A DNA stretch of 51,765 nucleotides from Candidatus Acidiferrales bacterium (GTDB taxonomy: Bacteria; Acidobacteriota; Terriglobia; Acidiferrales; UBA7541), in NCBI GenBank assembly GCA_030037525.1, contig JASHRC010000175.1, positions 1 through 51,765 of the forward strand. The letters are read 5' to 3'. A model generated the notes under the pieces. That model made no database searches. It was not told the origin of the DNA and saw only the letters and a program-made list of their open reading frames with translations. Within the stretch, counting starts at the first letter, position 1, and each line of letters begins with the position of its first letter. Shown piece after piece: positions 15,037-22,784 of the stretch. A program made the position numbers and the translations under genes.

Positions 15037-16200
15037 CTAAGCGGCTGGGGTGATTCTGCCCTGGGCACAACGGCCAGCCAAGGGCTCCTTGCGCCCCCTG
15101 GCCGACTCGGCGGAAAGTTCTGGTCTCGCGTAGGCCCTAGCAATCGACAACAGGGCCGCAAACGTGCCCACGACCAACGCGGCTTGCTTCCAGCCGAAAA
15201 TCCGGTCGGCGCCGCCCATCATGCCGATCCCGAGGAAACAGAAAAAGAAATGCATGCTGAAGACTTGCAGCGAAGCTTGGCCCATCAGCACCAGCGGGCG
15301 AATCGCCAGCGACTTCAAGGCCTCGCGAAAACGGATCAGCAGCATGGCCGCGGCAGAACAGTTGATCAGCCGCACCGCTCCAACATGCCACTTATCAAAC
15401 AATGGAGCGTAGCCGCCGAGGTCCAGGCCCGCTAACTGTAGGTAACGCAAAACCAGAAGAGCCACGACGAGAACCGCCGCCGGTATCCACATCCGATTGG
15501 CCCATTTCTCCGCCGGCAAATCATCTTTCGCCCAGCGCACACCGCACCAAATCCCGATCACCCACACGAGCTGCCATCCCCAGAGGTCGAACGCGCCCAT
15601 TTCGTTCAGCGGAATCCGCAAAAAGAGGTGATGCAAGACGGTGTAGGAAACCTGTCGCAGACCGAACTGCGCGCCGAGCCATATGGCAAAACTCCCGCTG
15701 AGGATCCATTTCCAGTTGATCCGCGTGGAGGCGAAGATTACCAGCGGCGACAGCAGAAGGAAAATGATGTAGAGCGGAATGATATCCAGAAGGGGCGGCC
15801 GGTAAACCAGCAGAAGCGCGTCGCGAATCGCTCGCGCTGGTCCGGCCGCGAAGTAAAAGTCCAGCAGGTTATAAAGCGCCTGTCTCTGTGCACCAATGGC
15901 ATAATGCGCCGCAACCACGAAGGTGAAAAACAGCAGCACCACGTGGTAGCCGTACAGCCGCAGCGTGCGCATCAACAACCTCAAGTTCATCTTGCCGAGA
16001 CCTTCGCGTGCGAGCAGGCGGTAGTAGATACGCCCGGTGAACAGAGCCGAAAGGAAAATGAATCCCTCGGACGCCGAAACGTAGCCGAAGGGCTGATTCA
16101 GCCAGGGCGTAAGCGCCGTGGGCAGATGCACCAGCGTCATCCAGGCAAGCATCAGCCCGCGTGCGGCGTCAATCTCGATTTCTCGTCGCAGCCTGCTCAC
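15037..16200 (-). CDS. OpgC-like membrane protein
   Basis: A 387-residue protein with about ten membrane segments and the OpgC domain. The opening EIEIDAARGLMLAWMTLVHL, the FGYVSASEGFIFLSALFTGR segment and the late MGQASLQVFSMHFFFCFLGI helix are typical. In Proteobacteria OpgC adds succinyl groups to osmoregulated periplasmic glucans; related acidobacterial proteins are thought to be acyltransferases of the same superfamily acting at the inner membrane, substrate unknown. It lies directly upstream, on the same strand, of the metG pseudogene, with no evident operon partner left. Confidence 0.87.
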   Translation of the reverse strand: MSRLRREIEIDAARGLMLAWMTLVHLPTALTPWLNQPFGYVSASEGFIFLSALFTGRIYYRLLAREGLGKMNLRLLMRTLRLYGYHVVLLFFTFVVAAHYAIGAQRQALYNLLDFYFAAGPARAIRDALLLVYRPPLLDIIPLYIIFLLLSPLVIFASTRINWKWILSGSFAIWLGAQFGLRQVSYTVLHHLFLRIPLNEMGAFDLWGWQLVWVIGIWCGVRWAKDDLPAEKWANRMWIPAAVLVVALLVLRYLQLAGLDLGGYAPLFDKWHVGAVRLINCSAAAMLLIRFREALKSLAIRPLVLMGQASLQVFSMHFFFCFLGIGMMGGADRIFGWKQAALVVGTFAALLSIARAYARPELSAESARGRKEPLAGRCAQGRITPAA

Positions 16201-16495
16201 GCTCCTTCGATGCTAAGGCCTTGGCAAGAGTTTCCAAATACCGTGAACTGGGCATCCCGCCTCATTTCAAAACGAGATGTAAGGTATTTGCCTTACTCCG
16301 CCTCGAGAAAAGTCATGACGCGGTATAGGAGAAATCGCCATGCCGGCCAAAGCCAGCCACAGGCTCCCGGGCCAATACCCAGAGGGACATGGCCGATGCG
16401 AAAGACGTTTGATACTGAGTCTAGAAAAGGGCAAGATCGAGGGCACTCGCGGAAACCGGAAGCGAAGAAAAAATCTGGCCTCGGCGCGGGGAGCC
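16201..16495. other. Divergent intergenic region
   Basis: Lies between the OpgC-like gene (minus) and the MgtC/DUF4010 gene (plus). A GTAAGG/CCTTAC hairpin is visible around 16281-16298. An AGGAG site followed by ATG at 16340 would extend the next gene by 52 residues, but those codons are unusual for this genome (ATA, CTA, AGA). Confidence 0.35.
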
Positions 16496-17755
16496 ATGGG
16501 CAATCACTGGATCCAATTCATTCCCAAAGAAGGCGCCCAGATCGTGCTGGTGCTTTTCCTGTCATTTCTGATCGGCCTCGAACGCGAAGAACAAAAGGTC
16601 ATCTCCGAACAGTATCGATTTGGCGGCGTTCGCACATTTCCGCTGCTAGGCCTGTTGGGCTATGCTCTGTACTTTCTCTCCGGCGGGAATCTCGTTCTGC
16701 CTTCGGTTGGCTTCGCGGTGGTCGGCGGGTTTCTCTGGCAGTCTTACCGGCACAAACTAGAGGGCGTTGCACTCGCCGGGATGACCACGGAGCTCTCCGG
16801 CCTGGGCACCTACGTTGTCGGGGGACTGGTATCGGCCGAGAAATATTGGGTCGCGGTCACCCTGACTGTTATCAGCGTCGCATTGCTCGAGCTGAAGACC
16901 GCCCTCGAGAGCCTTGCCAAGCGACTGCCCGGCGAAGAAATCCTGACTTTCGCCAAGTTCCTGCTGCTGACGGCCGTGATCCTTCCCGTCGTGCCGAACC
17001 AAACATTCGGCACATTCGGCTTCAACCCATTTAAGACTTGGCTGGTCGTGGTCGCCGTCAGCGCCATTTCTTACGGCAGCTACCTTTTGCAGGTGTGGAC
17101 GGGAGGGCGCGGCGGCGTTCCGCTTTCGGCCTTGCTTGGCGGCGGCTACTCGTCAACCCTCACCACCGTGGTCCTGGCAAAACGAGCGCGCGAGGAGGCC
17201 CGCCCACATCTCTACTCGGGCTCGATTCTCGCTGCTTCTGGCGTGATGTACTTGCGGCTCCTTGTACTTCTCGTGATTTTCAGTCGTCGACTGTTCGACC
17301 GGCTTTGGTTGCCGTTCCTGCTGCTGGCCGCCACCGCTCTGGTCGGCGCGTTCCTCTGGATGCGCCTGCTCGGCCAAGGCGCGAAACCGCACGAACCATT
17401 CCACCCGAAAAACCCCCTCGAAGTGGGTGCGGCCTTTTTGTTTGCGGCACTGTTCGTGGCCATGCTGTTCGCCACCCATCTGGCCCTGCTCTACCTCGGC
17501 CGCGCAGGACTGTTCACTCTAGCCGGAATTATGGGCGTGACCGACGTTGACCCGTTTATCTTGAGCCTGGCGAATTCGGCTGGCTCTCTCACACCCGTTG
17601 TGCTTGCGGGCGATGCCATCATCATCGCCGCCGCCAGCAACAACCTGATCAAAGGAATCTACGCTTACGCCTTCGCCGACCGCACGACGGGATTCGAGAG
17701 CCTGGGCCTGCTCACAGCGCTGGCGCTGGTTGGCCTGCTGCCTCTATTTCTCTGA
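16496..17755 (+). CDS. MgtC/SapB and DUF4010 domain membrane protein
   Basis: A 419-residue integral membrane protein. The N-terminal part has the MgtC-type motif (LFLSFLIGLEREEQK, FGGVRTFPLLGLLGYALYFL); the C-terminal DUF4010 part has the LPLSALLGGGYSSTLTTVVLA-type segment and repeated Ala/Leu helices, about 11 in all. I choose the ATG at 16496 because the family begins a few residues before the first helix; the alternative ATG at 16340 has a better ribosome site but encodes an atypical basic lead. Function is not proven for this family; MgtC relatives affect magnesium homeostasis and acid or phosphate stress. It converges with the next gene. Confidence 0.88.
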   Translation: MGNHWIQFIPKEGAQIVLVLFLSFLIGLEREEQKVISEQYRFGGVRTFPLLGLLGYALYFLSGGNLVLPSVGFAVVGGFLWQSYRHKLEGVALAGMTTELSGLGTYVVGGLVSAEKYWVAVTLTVISVALLELKTALESLAKRLPGEEILTFAKFLLLTAVILPVVPNQTFGTFGFNPFKTWLVVVAVSAISYGSYLLQVWTGGRGGVPLSALLGGGYSSTLTTVVLAKRAREEARPHLYSGSILAASGVMYLRLLVLLVIFSRRLFDRLWLPFLLLAATALVGAFLWMRLLGQGAKPHEPFHPKNPLEVGAAFLFAALFVAMLFATHLALLYLGRAGLFTLAGIMGVTDVDPFILSLANSAGSLTPVVLAGDAIIIAAASNNLIKGIYAYAFADRTTGFESLGLLTALALVGLLPLFL

Positions 17756-17801
17756 GGACACACGGACGCCTTGTTTTGCCCCTCTCGACCGTTGCGGGTG
17801 C

Positions 17802-19502
17802 TTACTGCTCTGAGCGGTCCTTGCTCGCCAGGGTCGAGTGGGGCCCCTTCGCTGTGGTGTCCGCTTGGCGATAGCGCGTCAAGAACGGCATGAACGGAGT
17901 CACTTCGAAAGGCATCTTTTCGCGCGCCGAATAGAGCGCGACAGGCTTGGACTTGAGCAGCTCCACACGATCGCTCCAGGGATCCAGCTTCACCCGACCA
18001 CCGAGCGGCAGCGCCGCAATCTGGTCAAGCTTATTCACCTGGAGCGGAGGGCTCAGGGCCAACAGCGCCGAGCTCAAACCCACCTGGTTCCCCAGCCGCG
18101 GGCTGATCAGAGACGGAAGGGCACCTGAATCGAGCGAAAGCTGCTTGAGAAACAGCGCGGCGCTTCCGAGCTTGTCTTGATACGGGGAATGCTTGAGCAG
18201 TTCCAGTGCTTTTTTGTCGGCCATATCCACCTCGGCCGGCGTTGCTTTGAATGAAAACCGCGAGAGCGCCTCGCCGGCAGTGACGTTTGTGGCGTCGTTG
18301 AAGCCCCACTTATCGGTCGACGGCTTGGTGACGATGATCTGGGCCAGTTCCTGAGCCAGCATCGTGGCCAAGCTAGCTTCGTCGGGGAGGACGTCGATCA
18401 GGCCACGGCTCAAAACGATGGTATGCCCGATCGAAAATGATTCCAGCGTTCCGGTCAGCATGACGCGGCAACGAATTTCGGGCTGAATATCGAGACTGTT
18501 CGTCACCTCCAGGTTGTTGACAACGGTTTCCAGGACCTTGTCCACTTCTCCGGGAGGTGCGAGCAAGCCGATGCGTTCGAGCCGGCCAATCACGTTTACT
18601 TCCGCCTGCTGCTGCCACTCGCGTTCAACCTCGATGGGCGATTGATCCGCGACCTTGTCACCTCCTTCTGCCGCCGGCGAATCGAGCGAGCGCTGCTCGT
18701 CCTCGGCGACGCGGCCTGGCAAGGCAAGCGCGTATCCCCACAGGCGCGTTTGCGCCTTGAAACGCACCCCATTGCCAGAATCCTTCAGCTCGGAGTCCTG
18801 ACTGAACACCAACGCCGGCAGCCACAGATCCGGCTGGAGGTTCAATCGCCAGCTATCGAAGTGGACGCTGTATCCATTCGCTTCCGCCCCGAACTCGAAC
18901 ATGCCGTTGAATCGGACCACGGTGAACCCCTGATCCTCCGCCCAGATCCTCCCGATGAAACGCCCTTTTCCGGTTTTGGGCAGCGGCCTCACGTCGAAGA
19001 CCACGCAGCGCACTTCACCCAAAAACTCCCGCCCCACGTAGTCGAACTCGTAGTGCTGGCGATCAAAACCATTCGGATCGATGTAAATCATCTCCAGAAA
19101 ACCGCGAGGGGCGTACGCCGGCCCTGACGATCCGGCCAGGTGCGCGAAGGGATTGTGCGAGTGTTCCTCTCCCTTGCCCTTCCTGCTGCTGTCCAGCATG
19201 GAGTCGTCCACGACGCCGCTCGAAAGACTCGCCTGGCCGAGGTAGTAGTGATCGTGAAAGGGCACGACGCCCATGTCGGGATCCGCTTTCACGTCCTGGA
19301 CGTATGTCTCGACAATCGGGCTGTAGCGCCTGATCAGCATGTCTTCGTCATGCTCGCGCGCAATAATGCGGTCGATGGCTTGCGCCACGGTAGTCACCGG
19401 AGCTCCGCTCGCGCTGGCCTGTGGCTGCGTTTGTGCCGCGGCGACGGCAATGAAACTGCCCACCAAGAGGATTGCCAGAGAATAGCGATTCCACGTGCGC
19501 AT
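17802..19502 (-). CDS. M48-like peptidase homologue lacking the zinc motif
   Basis: A 566-residue exported protein (signal peptide SLAILLVGSFIAVAAAQ). The first 300 residues have a beta-rich fold like outer-membrane lipoprotein-sorting proteins (FLEMIYIDPNGFDRQHYEFD, FDVRPLPKTGKGRFIGRIWA). The C-terminal half resembles peptidase M48 (LETVVNNLEVTNSLDIQPEI, VLSRGLIDVLPDEASLATML), but the expected HExxH is QELAQ: both zinc-binding histidines are glutamines. The later Asp in VDMADKKALELL is kept. It is probably a non-catalytic envelope protein derived from a protease, perhaps a scaffold or chaperone. Confidence 0.8.
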   Translation of the reverse strand: MRTWNRYSLAILLVGSFIAVAAAQTQPQASASGAPVTTVAQAIDRIIAREHDEDMLIRRYSPIVETYVQDVKADPDMGVVPFHDHYYLGQASLSSGVVDDSMLDSSRKGKGEEHSHNPFAHLAGSSGPAYAPRGFLEMIYIDPNGFDRQHYEFDYVGREFLGEVRCVVFDVRPLPKTGKGRFIGRIWAEDQGFTVVRFNGMFEFGAEANGYSVHFDSWRLNLQPDLWLPALVFSQDSELKDSGNGVRFKAQTRLWGYALALPGRVAEDEQRSLDSPAAEGGDKVADQSPIEVEREWQQQAEVNVIGRLERIGLLAPPGEVDKVLETVVNNLEVTNSLDIQPEIRCRVMLTGTLESFSIGHTIVLSRGLIDVLPDEASLATMLAQELAQIIVTKPSTDKWGFNDATNVTAGEALSRFSFKATPAEVDMADKKALELLKHSPYQDKLGSAALFLKQLSLDSGALPSLISPRLGNQVGLSSALLALSPPLQVNKLDQIAALPLGGRVKLDPWSDRVELLKSKPVALYSAREKMPFEVTPFMPFLTRYRQADTTAKGPHSTLASKDRSEQ

Positions 19503-20062
19503 GGATACTTTGCCTCCAGACTGCCTGTGATTTTGCTTGGGTCCGGCCTATTTCCTGCACCTGCTAAAAGAGTAGCAGGAGGCCGCACAACAGTGCGAGC
19601 CCTGTGTTCAATGAATCAGTGAAGCGGTTCAAATCATGGCCCGGGCACCTAACTGGGCCGTATCTGGTTCAAATCGGTGCGGGCAGCACGGGCGAAATCA
19701 ATCGAGCCCGCGTCAGCTCGCTTCGGGACCTCGCCCCAGAGATCCTTCTCGAATTCTCCTTCTGGCGATGGCAACCGCCTTCGGCGCTTGGTGCAGGGAA
19801 GTGCAGGTCATTTCGAACCAATCGCACAGCTGGGGTTAGGCCCATTCTACTTCAGACACTTCACCTCGTATACAGCCTTGCGCATCCGTGGCCCTCAGCG
19901 GAGGCAATCGCACTCTGACAAGGCAGACGCTGACCATGTGATCGACCGATGTTTGCGGCACAAGCGGCCACAAAGAAACACAGAAACGATAGCGGACACT
20001 CCAGGTCGACCCTACTGCCACACCATGTGGGGCGGCACAAAAAAAAGAGAAGGGGTGATTGC
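19503..20062. other. Intergenic, no recognised gene
   Basis: About 560 bases upstream of the M48-like gene. CCTGCTA/TAGCAGG arms flank 19559-19581 and may be part of its regulation. Frames on both strands lack domains. GGTTCAAATC occurs twice, 40 bases apart, without a tRNA fold. Confidence 0.35.
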
Positions 20063-20075
20063 TCACCCCTTCTCT
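20039..20075 (-). terminator. Strong Rho-independent terminator
   Basis: On the minus strand a perfect 13-bp stem (AGAGAAGGGGTGA / TCACCCCTTCTCT) with a 4-base loop is followed by a run of T residues. It ends a leftward transcript; the stop codon of the ORF at 20063-20272 lies inside the stem. Confidence 0.85.
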
Positions 20076-20272
20076 ATCTCGCAAGGCGACGGCTGCCCAA
20101 CCTTTTCCCGTTTTACCGGGACAAGCTGACCACGACCAGTCTGACTCGGCCGGTCCGCGAATTGCTCCGCGCCCTCGATAGCGCGCCAGGTTTTCACTTG
20201 CCGTGCTGTCCAAGACTCAGATGATTGGAACGCTCTGGCACACTCCTTGTAACTCTGCTGTCGAAATCGGTC
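20063..20272 (-). CDS. Small ORF of unknown function before a terminator
   Basis: A 69-codon frame from the ATG at 20272 (an in-frame ATG at 20332 would add 20 residues) reading MDRFRQQSYKECARAFQSSE, then SWTARQVKTWRAIEGAEQFA. It ends within the stem of a strong terminator, which is common for real genes. No ribosome binding site is obvious and no family is recognised. The alternative is that the terminated transcript is a non-coding RNA and the frame is accidental. Confidence 0.3.
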   Translation of the reverse strand, partial: DRFRQQSYKECARAFQSSESWTARQVKTWRAIEGAEQFADRPSQTGRGQLVPVKREKVGQPSPCEIEKG

Positions 20273-20330
20273 CATCGCACCGAAGCAGATATTGATTGTG
20301 GAAATCGCGAAAATGTGGAAATCGTCTTCC

Positions 20331-20384
20331 AAAAAAAGAGAACAACGCGCCGCGCATCAGCGCTCGCCTTAAGTCGGGCGGCGC
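20331..20384 (-). terminator. Possible terminator of the LRV gene
   Basis: On the minus strand GCGCCGC (20384-20378) pairs with GCGGCGC (20353-20347) around a 24-base loop that can fold further, and T7 follows after six bases. It lies 110 bases past the LRV gene stop. Confidence 0.35.
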
Positions 20385-20492
20385 AGCATTGCTCCGCCAC
20401 AGATGCTGCCAACACCAGGTCAGCCTCCTGGCGCAAGCATGGCTCCCAGGCGACCAGAGCCGGCACGGACACAAACTCCTGTCGAGACCTCC

Positions 20493-21053
20493 CTACTGCG
20501 TGGCAGTTTTTTCGCCCAGGCGGCGCATGCGCTCTTGCAGCTTCTTGCGCAACGGAGCAGGAGCGTTGGGGTTGAAGGCCACCAGATACCAGAGCGGCTG
20601 GCTGCGATCGCGGCTCAGGCGAGTCAGCGTAGCCGCGTCACTATTGGGATGGCGCGCAATGTTTTCCCGAATGGCCGAATAAGGATGGTGCGAGAGGCGC
20701 CCCAAAGTCTTCGCGGTCACTTTCGGGTGCTCGCTGATCAAGCGCAGTAGATAATAATCCTCCTTGGGGGCCTGACGCGAAAGATGGTCGAGCGCGTCCG
20801 GCTTCACCTCCGCACTCAAAACCGTGCCCACTTTTTCATCCCATCCCGGATTGATGCGGTTGAGTTCCTGCGTGCGTTCGTGAATCAACTGCTCGATCAC
20901 ACGGCGCTCCTGTTCCATCCGTGCTGCGGGCAAAGCGCTGCGCTCGACCGAATCCAGCACGCGCAGAAGATGCTGCCGTTCGCCAAAAACAATTTGAGAT
21001 GTACGCAAAGCTTTCCCCTTGCCAGAATGTCGTACCAAGTCGGAACGTCTCAT
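20493..21053 (-). CDS. LRV-repeat (variant leucine-rich repeat) protein
   Basis: A 186-residue cytoplasmic protein. The N-terminal 80 residues form charged helices (VIEQLIHERTQELNRINPGW). The C-terminal half has three LRV-type repeats of about 24 residues: PDALDHLSRQAPKEDYYLLR, HPKVTAKTLGRLSHHPYSAI and HPNSDAATLTRLSRDRSQPL. LRV repeats make an alternating helical solenoid and usually bind proteins; the known nitrogen-fixation member also carries an Fe-S cluster, but no cysteines are present here. Partner unknown. It stands alone. Confidence 0.75.
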   Translation of the reverse strand: MRRSDLVRHSGKGKALRTSQIVFGERQHLLRVLDSVERSALPAARMEQERRVIEQLIHERTQELNRINPGWDEKVGTVLSAEVKPDALDHLSRQAPKEDYYLLRLISEHPKVTAKTLGRLSHHPYSAIRENIARHPNSDAATLTRLSRDRSQPLWYLVAFNPNAPAPLRKKLQERMRRLGEKTATQ

Positions 21054-21284
21054 GGCTCACCCCATCGGTTCCACGAGCGAAAAACCATCGCGCTGGTCGG
21101 TCCCGGACAAGCTAGACACGCAGCCCATCGGAAGTCGAACCTCGCGCCTGCTGAGTAAGCTCGCACCGTAAACACCATGGACGACCGCGGTGATTATCAT
21201 CTGGCGAGGTGAACGAGTCAAAGCTTGCGCACCGGAACTGTTCCGTAGCTCGCAATAGTTGGTCCTAGAACTAGGCTGCGGCGC

Positions 21285-21944
21285 CTAGCGCAGGAACGGG
21301 TTATGCTCCCGTTCGTCGCCGATGGTGGTGAACTCGCCATGGCCCGGAATCACGACAAGATCATCCGGGAGCGTGAGCAGCTTATCGCGAATCGATCGGA
21401 TAATTTGGGGATAGGAGCCGCCGGGCAGGTCGGTGCGACCGATACTGCCCTGAAAGAGCGTATCGCCGGCAATCAACAGCCGATCTTGGTTCCGGCCGCC
21501 GTCGCCAGCCTCGACCACCAGGCTGATGCTGCCCTGCGTATGCCCAGGCGTGTGCAAAACGCGCGCCCGAAAACTGCCCCAGCGCAGCGCGTCGCCTTCT
21601 TTCAGGAAGTCGCGGATTGGGACGGTCTCCGGAACGGGAATCCCGAGCCACTGCGCCTGCACGTCCAGGCTGCGATAGAGCCCGAGATCGGCGTCGTGAA
21701 TCAACACGGGCGCTCCGGTCGCTCGGCCGAGCGCGGCCAACCCTCCGACGTGGTCGATGTGGGTATGCGTGCTCACGATCGCTCGGACCTTCAGTTTGTG
21801 CCGCGCGATGATTTCCAGGATCCGCTCAACTTCGTCGCCCGGGTCAATGACGATCGCGTCGCCGGTCGCCGGATCGCCCAGAATCGAGCAATTGCACTCG
21901 AGCAGTCCAACCGGAATCACTTCGTGAATCAGCTTTGCAGTCAT
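21285..21944 (-). CDS. MBL-fold hydrolase, glyoxalase II-like
   Basis: A 219-residue metallo-beta-lactamase-fold hydrolase. The first metal motif is THTHIDHVGG (HxHxDH), followed by the His of LHTPGHTQGS, the Asp of LIAGDTLFQGSIGRTDLPGG and the final His of VIPGHGEFTTIGDE. The GRTDLPGG signature and length match the glyoxalase-II-like subgroup that hydrolyses thioesters such as S-lactoylglutathione or related thiols. I start at MTAKLIHEVIPVG (21944); an upstream GTG would add 21 residues with no homology. Confidence 0.92.
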   Translation of the reverse strand: MTAKLIHEVIPVGLLECNCSILGDPATGDAIVIDPGDEVERILEIIARHKLKVRAIVSTHTHIDHVGGLAALGRATGAPVLIHDADLGLYRSLDVQAQWLGIPVPETVPIRDFLKEGDALRWGSFRARVLHTPGHTQGSISLVVEAGDGGRNQDRLLIAGDTLFQGSIGRTDLPGGSYPQIIRSIRDKLLTLPDDLVVIPGHGEFTTIGDEREHNPFLR

Positions 21945-22044
21945 ACCACAGGAGTATAGCAGCGCGGCGGCACTTCGGTTCTCCCTCGGCACCCTGGGAG
22001 GCCCCAAAAGAGCCCCGCGGAGTGAAGATACACACCGCGCTCGT

Positions 22045-22755
22045 TCACGGTTGCTGGTCGGCCGGCAAGCCCGAAGCCACCAGCCGTTCGACTCGCGCGA
22101 TCATCTCCGGCCGCTGTTCCATCCTGTAGGAAGCACCGTCCACGGCGGCACCGAACCTGACGGTCACTTCGCCCGGCCGCACAATGCTCTTCCCTTTCGG
22201 GAGGGTGTGCTGCGTTCCTGCGATCGACACGGGCACAACCGGAACGCCCGCTTCTATCGCCATGGTGAAGCCACCACGCTTGAACGGCCGCATGCGCCCA
22301 TCGGGACTGCGTGTTCCCTCGGCAAAAATCACATAGGAGAAGCCCTTTTTGAGATTTTCAACGGCAGTCGCGATGGCCGAAGTGGTCGATTCCTTCTCGC
22401 CGCGATCGACCGGGATGAATTGGGCCAGGCGCATCGCCGTCGAGAAGATGGGGATGCGAAAAAGCTCCTGCTTCACGAGGATTCCCACGCGGCGCGGAAT
22501 CTCGGGGATCATCACCATGGGGTCGATGTTCGAAGCGTGGTTTGCCACAAACACGCAGGCAGCCGGCGGGATATTCCCGATCCCTTCGACCCTCAGCCGA
22601 ATTCCCAGCAAACGCGTTTCAAAGCGGATGATCCTCATCGCCAGGCTGTACATCGTGTCAGGCTTGCCGCTGATAACGCTCCACAGCACCAGCCAGGGAA
22701 GCAGGAGAATGACGGCCAGCGCGAGGGAGGTGGCGACCAGAAAGGTGCGAATCAT
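22045..22755 (-). CDS. plsC: 1-acyl-sn-glycerol-3-phosphate acyltransferase
   Basis: A 236-residue membrane-associated acyltransferase. A hydrophobic N-terminal segment (SLALAVILLLPWLVLWSV) anchors it. The PlsC motifs are present: NHASNIDP (NHxxxxD, catalytic His/Asp), VKQELFRIPIFSTAMRLAQF, FAEGTRSPDGRMRPFKRGGF (EGTR) and VPVVPVSIAG. It transfers an acyl chain to lysophosphatidic acid to make phosphatidic acid at the inner membrane. It is the last of a minus-strand run and lies 29 bases after the M61 gene. Confidence 0.94.
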   Translation of the reverse strand: MIRTFLVATSLALAVILLLPWLVLWSVISGKPDTMYSLAMRIIRFETRLLGIRLRVEGIGNIPPAACVFVANHASNIDPMVMIPEIPRRVGILVKQELFRIPIFSTAMRLAQFIPVDRGEKESTTSAIATAVENLKKGFSYVIFAEGTRSPDGRMRPFKRGGFTMAIEAGVPVVPVSIAGTQHTLPKGKSIVRPGEVTVRFGAAVDGASYRMEQRPEMIARVERLVASGLPADQQP

Positions 22756-22784
22756 AAGCTGCGGAGTTCGAGCAGCATAGCATA

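Noticed and set aside
15628-17034. 468-codon plus-strand frame over OpgC-like and DUF4010 genes
   Set aside because: Crosses the divergent promoter region and is antisense to the OpgC-like gene; product has no plausible fold.
19626-19675. GGTTCAAATC twice, resembling a tRNA T-loop
   Set aside because: No matching T-stem, acceptor or anticodon arm can be formed around either copy, so it is not a tRNA or tRNA fragment.
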